From positions 1 through 31,020 of the forward strand of contig JAQICK010000383.1 of assembly GCA_027858595.1 (NCBI GenBank): DNA of 31,020 nucleotides, written 5' to 3'. A program made the translations under genes and the position numbers. Shown here piece by piece: positions 26,301 to 31,020 of the stretch (its first letter is position 1; every line of letters starts with the position of its first letter). This stretch comes from Melioribacteraceae bacterium. GTDB taxonomy: Bacteria > Bacteroidota > Ignavibacteria > Ignavibacteriales > Melioribacteraceae. Under the pieces are notes generated by a model that saw only the letters and a program-made list of their open reading frames with translations, was not told the DNA's origin and ran no database searches.

Positions 26301-27094
26301 AATTCATCATTCTTTGTAACAAAAATTACACCGGTATCCATATCAATAACATCTTCGGCAGAAATTCTACCATGATGATTTTGAGGATCTAATTTTTTAA
26401 CATCTATCTCTTCAACTAAATTGAAAAGGTTTAGAATTTCTTCATCAGTAGTATAGTTTAATGCTCTCAAAAGAGTTGTAGCAGGAAATTTCTTCCGTCT
26501 ATCTATATAAACATACATTACATGATTAATATCTGTAGCAAATTCAACCCATGAACCACGGAAAGGAATAATACGAGCAGAGTAAATAGGAGTTCCGTTT
26601 GGATGACGTGTTTGACCAAAAGCAACACCAGGAGAACGATGTAGTTGACTAACAACTACTCTTTCGGCACCATTTATAACAAAAGTTCCCTTTTCAGTCA
26701 TAAAAGGCAAATTGCCAAGGTAAACTTCTTGTTCAATAGAGTTTACATATTCTTCCGTCTCATCATCCTTTGTAGATAATCTTAGTTTTGCCTTAAGTGG
26801 CGAACTAAAAGTTAAACCACGTTCTTGACATTCTTGAATAGAAAAACGAGGTTTCTCTATATGAAAATCAACAAAGTCTAATCTATAAAATTCTTTATTG
26901 TCAAAAATTGGGAAGTTATTAGTAAAAACTTCTTGCAATCCTCTATTCTCTCTTTTGTCTCGAGCTACATCTCTTTGAACAAATTCTTCAAACGATTCAA
27001 CCTGAATATTTAACAGGTTTGGCTGTTTAATGGCAGGAGTAATGGACTCAAAAGTAATACGGTTCGTCGTTTTGTTTTTTTTATATTTATCCAA
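23315..27094 (-). CDS. rpoB: DNA-directed RNA polymerase subunit beta
   Basis: Beta forms the other half of the polymerase cleft and binds rifampicin. I place the start at TTG 27094-27092, because GGGAGG lies six bases upstream; this gives 1259 residues. The frame is open a further 26 codons to an ATG at 27172, but that ATG lies in the loop of a terminator-like hairpin, has no conserved sequence, and is rejected. The rifampicin region HLSQVMDQTNPLSELTHKRRIS has Q461, D464, H474, R477 and S479, all as in sensitive E. coli. GDKMAGRHGNKG, near the active site, is intact. Confidence 0.97.
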   Translation of the reverse strand: MDKYKKNKTTNRITFESITPAIKQPNLLNIQVESFEEFVQRDVARDKRENRGLQEVFTNNFPIFDNKEFYRLDFVDFHIEKPRFSIQECQERGLTFSSPLKAKLRLSTKDDETEEYVNSIEQEVYLGNLPFMTEKGTFVINGAERVVVSQLHRSPGVAFGQTRHPNGTPIYSARIIPFRGSWVEFATDINHVMYVYIDRRKKFPATTLLRALNYTTDEEILNLFNLVEEIDVKKLDPQNHHGRISAEDVIDMDTGVIFVTKNDELTEEIIDDIKVSDIKKIKIITGDTNTDQDLILNTLHKDTSISKEEALFAIYRQLRTGEAPDVETAEALIEIFLFNAKRYDLGDVGRFRMNDKLNLDIPKDTRVLTIEDIVAIMKSIILLKNGNVSVDDIDHLGNRRIRTVGEQLQQQFNVGLARMARTIRERMNMRDNENMQPQDLVNARTISAVINAFFGTNHLSQVMDQTNPLSELTHKRRISALGPGGLTRERAGFEVRDVHHSHYGRLCPIETPEGPNIGLISSLTLYARVNNFGFLETPYRKVKDGKVSKNVDYLSADQEDEFIIAQANAPINEQGKYVLDRVKCRKRGDFPVVTPSNVHYMDVAPSQLVSAGASLIPFLEHDDANRALMGSNMMRQAVPLLVPEAPLVGTGMEYKIAHDSKSLILAEDKGVVEYVDAEKIIVKYDSNPESVEALTTFDDEKRVEYKLVKFNGTNQETCFNQRAAVALGQKVKKDDVLADGPSIDEGELALGKNVLVGFMPWRGYNFEDAIVISERIVADDEFTSLHIEEFELQVRETKRGDEELTRDIPNVSEEATKDLDERGIIREGAEVQEGDILIGKITPKGETDPTPEEKLLKAIFGDKAGDVKDASLKAHPGLKGTVIKTRLFSRKRKDADAKKDEKKALETLEHEFSLKRAEHYGKLISKLSKISVDKKTIGISDLDGTLLLRKNTVISDTTFQDIDDVTKLDYTQEWFSDEETNGMIKTLFSSYFKIIADYGEDFKRIKLNIQSGDELSPGVVQLAKVYVAKKRKLQVGDKMAGRHGNKGVVARIVPKEDMPYLEDGTPVDIVLNPLGVPSRMNLGQLYETALGWVGKELGVKFETPIFDGAKFEEVESFIEKAGLPVGSKTTMIDGRTGEKFHQKVTCGFIYMLKLGHMIDDKLHARSIGPYSLITQQPLGGKAQFGGQRFGEMEVWALEGYGASNILQEVLTVKSDDVEGRAKTYEAIVKGENLSRPSVPEAFNVLIKELQGLGLEIKIN

Positions 27095-27146
27095 CCCTGA
27101 CCTCCCTAATAATAATTGGAAATTATTGTTGCATTTAATTATTTTT

Positions 27147-27188
27147 AAAATATATAAAGTGGTAAGACGCATTTCACCGTCTTACCAC
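27147..27188 (-). terminator. Terminator-like attenuator between rplL and rpoB
   Basis: On the minus strand GTGGTAAGACG, an eight-base loop, and CGTCTTACCAC form a perfect 11-pair stem (27188-27159), followed at once by TTTATATATTTT. It lies 39 bases after the rplL stop and 64 bases before the rpoB TTG. E. coli has a partial terminator at the same place, which lowers rpoBC expression relative to the L7/L12 genes. A similar role here is inferred. Confidence 0.75.
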
Positions 27189-27227
27189 ATTGGAAAATTT
27201 AGAAACTAATAATTTGTTTTAAAAAAA

Positions 27228-27602
27228 TTATTTTATTTCTACAGTTGCACCAGCTTCTTCAAGCTCTGCTTTAACTTTATCAGCTTCGTCTTTACTTACA
27301 CCTTCTTTAACAGTTTTTGGAGCACCGTCAACTAATTCTTTAGCTTCTTTAAGTCCTAAACCAGTGTGAGATCTAACTACTTTAATTACATTGATTTTTT
27401 TCTCACCAAAACTTGCAACAATAACAACAAATTCAGTATGTTCTTCAACTTCTGCTGCTGCACCAACTGGTGCTGCACCCATCATTACTGGAGCTGCTGC
27501 TGAAACACCAAATTCATCTTCTAAAGCTGTTTTTAACTCAGAAGCTTCAACTAAAGTAAGGGCTTTAATTTTTTCTACTATTTCTAATATTTTTTCTGAC
27601 AT
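27228..27602 (-). CDS. rplL: 50S ribosomal protein L7/L12
   Basis: L7/L12 forms the flexible stalk that recruits translation factors and stimulates their GTPase activity; it is present in several copies per ribosome. The 124-residue protein has the N-terminal dimerisation and L10-binding part (about 1-33), an Ala/Gly-rich hinge (AAAPVMMGAAPVGAAAEVEE), and the C-terminal domain with KINVIKVVRSHTGLGLKEAK. The start is ATG. It follows rplJ and is separated from rpoB by a hairpin. Confidence 0.97.
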   Translation of the reverse strand: MSEKILEIVEKIKALTLVEASELKTALEDEFGVSAAAPVMMGAAPVGAAAEVEEHTEFVVIVASFGEKKINVIKVVRSHTGLGLKEAKELVDGAPKTVKEGVSKDEADKVKAELEEAGATVEIK

Positions 27603-27639
27603 TTTGTATATCTCCTAATTAAATTAATCTTTTATAAAA

Positions 27640-28161
27640 TTATGCGGCTTTTGTTTTTCCTACTTCATCAATTACACTAACAAGATCTCTAATAACTGCA
27701 TTTATTGAACCAACAATTCCTGATGCCGGAGCAGCAATGCTGCCAACAATACTAGACATAACTTCGTCTTTGGTAGGCATAGAAGCCAGGGTTTGTAGTT
27801 GATCTTCGCCATAGAATGTAGATTCTATGTAGCAGGCCTTGAAATCGAATTTCTTATTCTTTTCGTTAAAGTTTTTGATGATTTTGGCAGGAGCAACGTA
27901 ATTTTCATCCGCAAATGCAATTCCAATCATACCAACTAATTGATCATTAAGTTCTTCATATCCACCAATTTCAGCAATAGCTCTTTTTACTAAAGTATTT
28001 TTATATACTTTATAGCTAACACCTTCCTTGCTGAAATCACGGCGTAAACCACTGATTTGTTCAACAGTTACTCCAGAATAATCAACCAAATACATAGCAG
28101 TAGATTGCTCGAATTTCTCTTTAATAAGAGAAACCATTTCGCTTTTTTCTGTCTTGTTCAT
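27640..28161 (-). CDS. rplJ: 50S ribosomal protein L10
   Basis: L10 anchors L7/L12 dimers to 23S rRNA at the stalk base. It has 173 residues with the N-terminal domain (MYLVDYSGVTVEQISGLRRDF, YKVYKNTLVKRAI) and a C-terminal helix ending INAVIRDLVSVIDEVGKTKAA that binds L7/L12. The start is ATG, with AGGAAAAAG upstream. Its 69-base leader is the place where L10 represses its own mRNA in other bacteria. Confidence 0.96.
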   Translation of the reverse strand: MNKTEKSEMVSLIKEKFEQSTAMYLVDYSGVTVEQISGLRRDFSKEGVSYKVYKNTLVKRAIAEIGGYEELNDQLVGMIGIAFADENYVAPAKIIKNFNEKNKKFDFKACYIESTFYGEDQLQTLASMPTKDEVMSSIVGSIAAPASGIVGSINAVIRDLVSVIDEVGKTKAA

Positions 28162-28197
28162 CTTTTTCCTAATTCAGTTTTATACTGTTTATAGAAG

Positions 28198-28213
28198 CAT
28201 TATATATATAATG
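28198..28213. repeat. 16-base AT palindrome in the rplJ leader
   Basis: CATTATATATATAATG is a perfect palindrome with no unpaired centre, in the rplA-rplJ gap. As RNA it would form only a weak AT hairpin. It also contains TATAAT on both strands, but I see no matching -35 element. It might belong to an L10-responsive leader; that is speculation. Confidence 0.5.
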
Positions 28214-28230
28214 AGTGCGTATTTTAATTA

Positions 28231-28917
28231 TTAAAGTTTGTCTTTAGAAATATGAATTCCAGGTCCCATTGTGCTACTTAGATATAAACTTTTCACATAG
28301 GTTCCTTTTGATGCAGATGGTTTCATTGCATTAATTTTGTCAACAAATGCTTTTGCGTTATCTACTAATTGGACTGTTTCAAAATTAAGTTTACCTAATG
28401 TAGTATGAACAATACCTGTTTTATCAACACGAAATTCTATTTTTCCTGCTTTCACTTCTTTAACTGCGCTTGCAACATCCATTGTAACTGTACCACTCTT
28501 TGGGTTTGGCATTAATCCACGTGGTCCTAAAATACGACCAAGTTTACCGAGTTCACCCATTGTATCAGGAGAAGCAATTACTACATCAACATCAGCCCAG
28601 CCTTCTTTGATTTTTTCAATATATTCCTCAAAACCCGCAAAATCAGCTCCAGCAGCAAGAGCTTCTTCAGCTTTAGCACCCTTTGCAACAACAAGAACTT
28701 TTACTTCTTTACCTGTTCCATGTGGTAAGCTAACAGTACCTCTAATATTTTGGTCTGCATGTCGCGGATCAACACCTAATCTAATAGCACAATCTAAAGA
28801 TTCAACAAATTTAACTTTAGAACTATCTTGCAAAAGTTTTACTGCGTCTTCAATACTATACTCTTTTTTTAAGTCTAGATTTTCTTTCAAGGATTTTACT
28901 CTTTTTGACACTTTCAT
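28231..28917 (-). CDS. rplA: 50S ribosomal protein L1
   Basis: L1 forms the mobile stalk beside the E site and can repress its own operon. From the ATG at 28917-28915 it has 228 residues. The signature GRILGPRGLMPNPKSGTVT is present, with FVESLDCAIRLGVDPRHADQ earlier and VDKTGIVHTTLGKLNF later. An in-frame TTG at 28926 is unlikely because the AGG of its only possible ribosome site directly abuts it. It lies 31 bases after rplK. Confidence 0.96.
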   Translation of the reverse strand: MKVSKRVKSLKENLDLKKEYSIEDAVKLLQDSSKVKFVESLDCAIRLGVDPRHADQNIRGTVSLPHGTGKEVKVLVVAKGAKAEEALAAGADFAGFEEYIEKIKEGWADVDVVIASPDTMGELGKLGRILGPRGLMPNPKSGTVTMDVASAVKEVKAGKIEFRVDKTGIVHTTLGKLNFETVQLVDNAKAFVDKINAMKPSASKGTYVKSLYLSSTMGPGIHISKDKL

Positions 28918-28948
28918 TTTTTCCAACCTAATTTATATAAACTTTTAA

Positions 28949-29374
28949 TTATCCTTCAACCGTTATACCCATACTACGGGCTGTTCCAGCAATCATACTA
29001 ATAGCATGTTCAATATCATTAGCATTTAAATCTACCATTTTAGCCTCAGCAATTTCTTGTAACTGAGCTTTAGTAACTTTTGCAACTTTTGTTTTATTTG
29101 GTTCTCCAGAACCACTTTTTAAGTTAAGGTCTTTCTTTAATAAAACTGCCGCTGGTGGTGTTTTTGTAATAAATGTGAATGATTTATCTGCAAACACTGT
29201 TATTACAACGGGAATTATTAATCCAGAATCTCCTGAAGTTTTAGCATTAAATTGCTTACAAAACTCCATTATGTTAACACCTTTTTGACCTAATGCAGGT
29301 CCAACTGGTGGTGATGGATTTGCTTGCCCAGCAGGGATTTGCAACTTAATGTAACCAGTAATCTTCTTAGCCAT
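28949..29374 (-). CDS. rplK: 50S ribosomal protein L11
   Basis: L11 is part of the GTPase-associated centre and is needed for the RelA response to uncharged tRNA. It has 141 residues. The N-terminal domain has IPAGQANPSPPVGPALGQKG, the proline-rich thiostrepton-binding helix region; the C-terminal RNA-binding domain ends NDIEHAISMIAGTARSMGITVEG. Length and start (ATG) are standard. It follows nusG by 21 bases. Confidence 0.97.
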   Translation of the reverse strand: MAKKITGYIKLQIPAGQANPSPPVGPALGQKGVNIMEFCKQFNAKTSGDSGLIIPVVITVFADKSFTFITKTPPAAVLLKKDLNLKSGSGEPNKTKVAKVTKAQLQEIAEAKMVDLNANDIEHAISMIAGTARSMGITVEG

Positions 29375-29395
29375 AACTCAACCTTTTATTATAAT

Positions 29396-29944
29396 TTACT
29401 TTTCTAATTCTGCTTGTGTGAAATCAATTTCTACTGGAGTTTTTCTTCCAAAAATTGAAACCATTACTTTAATTTTCATTTTTTCTTCATTAACTTCTTC
29501 AATAGTACCTGAAAAGTTATTGAAAGGACCATCGATGATTTTTATTAAATCCCCAGTTCTGAAAATTGTATCTGTTTTTTCAGTATCCTTATCTTGAGTA
29601 ATTCTTCCAATAATTCTTTTAACTTCTGCTGGAAGTAAAGGAGAAGGTTTGTTTTGATTACCTAAAAACCCCATTATCGAAGGTGTATTAGTAATAAAAT
29701 CTATTACTTTGTTATCTAAATCAGCATTTAATAAAACATACCCCGGGAAAAAGTTACGAATCTTAGTTTTCTTTTTTCCATCTTTTATCTCAAATACTTT
29801 TTCTGTAGGAACCAATAACTCAACAATTCGAGCACGTAAATCTTCATTATCAGCTAATTCGAGATCTACAATAGTCTTTACCTTATTCTCATGACCAGAA
29901 AAGGTTCTTACTACATACCATTTTGCTTGTGTGTTTTCTTCCAC
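29396..29944 (-). CDS. nusG: Transcription termination/antitermination protein NusG
   Basis: NusG binds RNA polymerase and, through its KOW domain, S10 or Rho, linking transcription to translation. The 182-residue protein has an NGN domain (KWYVVRTFSGHENKVK, FFPGYVLLNADL) and a C-terminal KOW domain at about 128-155 (FRTGDLIKIIDGPFNNFSG). The start is GTG at 29944-29942, two bases after the secE stop; the AAGGA upstream is about 11 bases away, so coupling to secE is likely. Confidence 0.97.
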   Translation of the reverse strand: MEENTQAKWYVVRTFSGHENKVKTIVDLELADNEDLRARIVELLVPTEKVFEIKDGKKKTKIRNFFPGYVLLNADLDNKVIDFITNTPSIMGFLGNQNKPSPLLPAEVKRIIGRITQDKDTEKTDTIFRTGDLIKIIDGPFNNFSGTIEEVNEEKMKIKVMVSIFGRKTPVEIDFTQAELEK

Positions 29945-29946
29945 TG

Positions 29947-30129
29947 TTAAAAAATTCCTTGAAATATTTGTGTTATACTCATATCAATAAGATATGTAAA
30001 CGCTGCAAGTATCAAACAAGTAACAATTACTATTACTGTTGATTCTTTCAATTCATCTTGTGTAGGCCAAGTAACTTTTTTCATTTCCTTGACAACATCT
30101 GTAAAAAAATTAACTATTTTTTCTTTCAT
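29947..30129 (-). CDS. secE: Protein translocase subunit SecE
   Basis: SecE clamps the two halves of SecY in the inner membrane. This is the short, 60-residue form: an amphipathic segment with FFTDVVKEMKKVTWPTQDELKEST, the family signature, followed by one membrane helix at about residues 30-56. The start is ATG, 26 bases after the 3' end of tRNA-Trp, so its mRNA 5' end may come from tRNA processing. nusG follows two bases later. Confidence 0.96.
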   Translation of the reverse strand: MKEKIVNFFTDVVKEMKKVTWPTQDELKESTVIVIVTCLILAAFTYLIDMSITQIFQGIF

Positions 30130-30155
30130 TACTATTTACCAATTTTGAATAGTTG

Positions 30156-30228
<73 letters not shown>

Positions 30229-30238
30229 ATCATAAATT

Positions 30239-30406
30239 TTATTTAGTTTCTTTAAAAACTACATGCTTACGAACTACAGGGTCGTATTTCCTAAATTCAA
30301 CTCTTGCTGGATGTTCTCTTTTGTTTTTCTTTGTATTATAACGATATCCAGTACCTGCTGTGCTTTCTAAAATAATCGTTTGTCTTGCATTCTTACTTTT
30401 TGCCAT
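30239..30406 (-). CDS. rpmG: 50S ribosomal protein L33, zinc-free form
   Basis: L33 binds near the E site of the large subunit. Translation from ATG 30406-30404 gives 55 residues, opening MAKSKNARQTIILESTAGTG, continuing YRYNTKKNKREHPARVEFRK and ending HVVFKETK before TAA. It has no cysteine, so this is the zinc-free C- form. A GAGGAAA site precedes the start. It lies between tRNA-Thr and tRNA-Trp, so the mature mRNA may be released by tRNA-processing enzymes on both sides. Confidence 0.95.
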   Translation of the reverse strand: MAKSKNARQTIILESTAGTGYRYNTKKNKREHPARVEFRKYDPVVRKHVVFKETK

Positions 30407-30528
30407 TTCATTTCCTCGTTAAAACTTATTGCATTTATTTTTAACTTAAATTTTATTCCGATGCACTGGAACTACTGTACCTTTTTACAAAAAAACTTAA
30501 TCACTGAATAATTTTAAACCTAATTTTG
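30407..30528 (-). other. rpmG leader, 122 bases, with a tRNA-like fragment
   Basis: No gene is seen here. In several bacteria tuf follows this tRNA trio, but no tuf sequence remains. At 30484-30455 the minus strand reads GGTACAGTAGTTCCAGTGCA and goes on TCGGAAT, which resembles the first part of a tRNA (GTAGTTC, a G-rich D loop, CATCGG) but has no matching anticodon, T arm or acceptor partner. It may be chance. Confidence 0.35.
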
Positions 30529-30601
30529 AGCTGACGATCGGACTTGAACCGACGACCTCATCCTTACCAAGGATGTGCTCTACCAACTGAGCTACGTTAG
30601 C
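30529..30601 (-). tRNA. tRNA-Thr (anticodon GGT)
   Basis: A 73-base cloverleaf: D arm GCTCAGTTGGTAGAGC, anticodon stem CATCC/GGATG with loop TTGGTAA, T arm GTCGG-TTCAAGT-CCGAT, discriminator T, no encoded CCA. The acceptor strands GCTAACG and CGTCAGC pair except at position 4:69, where A faces C; most related tRNAs have G-C there. The gene is otherwise intact. Confidence 0.94.
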
Positions 30602-30641
30602 AATATTCAATAACACATCGCCTCCCTTTCGGAAAACATTG

Positions 30642-30714
30642 AGCGGGAGACGAGGCTCGAACTCGCAACCAACAGCTTGGAAGGCTGTGACTCTACCAAT
30701 TGAGTTACCCCCGC
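30642..30714 (-). tRNA. tRNA-Gly (anticodon TCC)
   Basis: A 73-base cloverleaf: acceptor GCGGGGG with CTCCCGC (one G-T pair), D arm ACTCAATTGGTAGAGT, anticodon stem ACAGC/GCTGT with loop CTTCCAA, T arm GCGAG-TTCGAGC-CTCGT, discriminator T. CCA is not encoded. It is the middle gene of a Tyr-Gly-Thr trio, the same order as in E. coli upstream of tufB. Confidence 0.96.
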
Positions 30715-30802
30715 TTATAAATTTTATAAACGTTATTTATTAGATATTTAGCGAAGTACGAATAAAAATAGGATTTTTACTCTCCTTCAAAAACATCATT
30801 TG

Positions 30803-30885
30803 TGGGCAGGGAGGGAATCGAACCCCCTCAGGCTTAGCCAACGGATTTACAGTCCGCCCCAACTCTCCAGCTTTGGCGCCTGCCC
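30803..30885 (-). tRNA. tRNA-Tyr (anticodon GTA)
   Basis: An 83-base tRNA of the long-variable-arm type: acceptor GGGCAGG with CCTGCCC, anticodon stem GCGGA/TCCGT with loop CTGTAAA, a variable arm built on GGCTAAGCC, and T arm with GGTTCGATT. The discriminator is A and CCA is not encoded. It is the first gene of the tRNA trio, and the 88 bases to tRNA-Gly contain nothing else I can support. Confidence 0.96.
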
Positions 30886-30916
30886 ATATGTCAAAATCTA
30901 AAAGAAACGAGCTACT

Positions 30917-30945
30917 AAAATATAAGTTATTCTAAAATAAAGCAA
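30917..30945 (-). promoter_or_regulatory. Possible promoter of the tRNA-rpmG-secE-nusG transcript
   Basis: On the minus strand TTGCTT and TATTTT are 17 bases apart, about 30 bases ahead of the tRNA-Tyr 5' end. Each matches the consensus only partly (three and four of six), and the region is AT-rich, so chance is possible. The remaining bases to 31020 hold no identifiable gene; a few codons of an upstream gene's end could lie there. Confidence 0.35.
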
Positions 30946-31020
30946 GTAAAATTATTCATTGAAGTTTTTGAACCCTCTTCATAAAGACAAAATTATTGGA
31001 ATTCTTTTACACGCAGATTT

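Noticed and set aside
27095..27172. 26-residue N-terminal extension of RpoB from an ATG at 27172
   Set aside because: The ATG lies in a hairpin loop, no ribosome site precedes it, the extension is not RpoB-like, and a TTG with GGGAGG is at the conserved start.
30742..30801. 19-codon frame between tRNA-Tyr and tRNA-Gly
   Set aside because: Too short, no known protein, and no ribosome site placed ahead of its ATG; likely chance.
30946..31020. End of an upstream gene at the right edge
   Set aside because: Only about 20-40 bases of open frame are visible in any frame on the minus strand, too little to name a gene.

Overview
The window is one continuous block of translation and transcription genes. 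Every recognised gene lies on the minus strand, so the biological order runs from right (about 31 kb) to left (position 1). The DNA is AT-rich, by eye about two thirds A+T. RpoB, RpoC and EF-Tu have the wording typical of the Bacteroidota/Chlorobi (FCB) group, for example a region 1 zinc ribbon in RpoC reading DWECACGKYKGIRYKGIVC and an EF-Tu with a short insert after the G5 SAL motif. Many genes have clear Shine-Dalgarno sequences, and one strong promoter fits the E. coli type -35/-10 pattern. These features argue against typical Bacteroidia and favour an Ignavibacteria/Chlorobi-like member. That placement is inference from remembered family sequences, not from a search.

Layout in the direction of transcription: a possible promoter; tRNA-Tyr, tRNA-Gly and tRNA-Thr; rpmG (L33); tRNA-Trp; secE, nusG, rplK, rplA, rplJ, rplL; a terminator-like hairpin; rpoB, rpoC; a strong promoter; the str genes rpsL, rpsG, fusA, tuf; a hairpin; the S10 genes rpsJ, rplC, rplD, rplW, rplB, rpsS, rplV, rpsC, rplP, rpmC, rpsQ; the spc genes rplN, rplX, rplE, rpsN, rpsH, rplF, rplR, then tRNA-Gln, rpsE, rpmD, rplO, secY, map, infA, rpmJ; and the alpha genes rpsM, rpsK, rpsD, rpoA and the first 120 codons of rplQ, which runs off the left edge. 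Apart from the tRNA-Gln insertion the order is the classical bacterial one. No adk lies between secY and map.

Together these genes make RNA polymerase (alpha, beta, beta'), the elongation factors, IF-1, the SecYE channel, methionine aminopeptidase and about thirty ribosomal proteins. Most intergenic gaps are under 40 bases; no gap reaches 300. No mobile element, CRISPR array, defence system or metabolic cassette was seen, and I found no undescribed multi-gene system.

Four things stand out. First, rplC (L3, essential) carries one in-frame TAA at codon 57, with L3 reading in the same frame on both sides. Second, a tRNA-Gln gene sits inside the spc cluster between rplR and rpsE. Third, an 11-bp terminator-like hairpin separates rplL from rpoB and shows that rpoB most likely starts at a TTG. 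Fourth, about a quarter of the genes start with TTG or GTG, often with strong ribosome binding sites.
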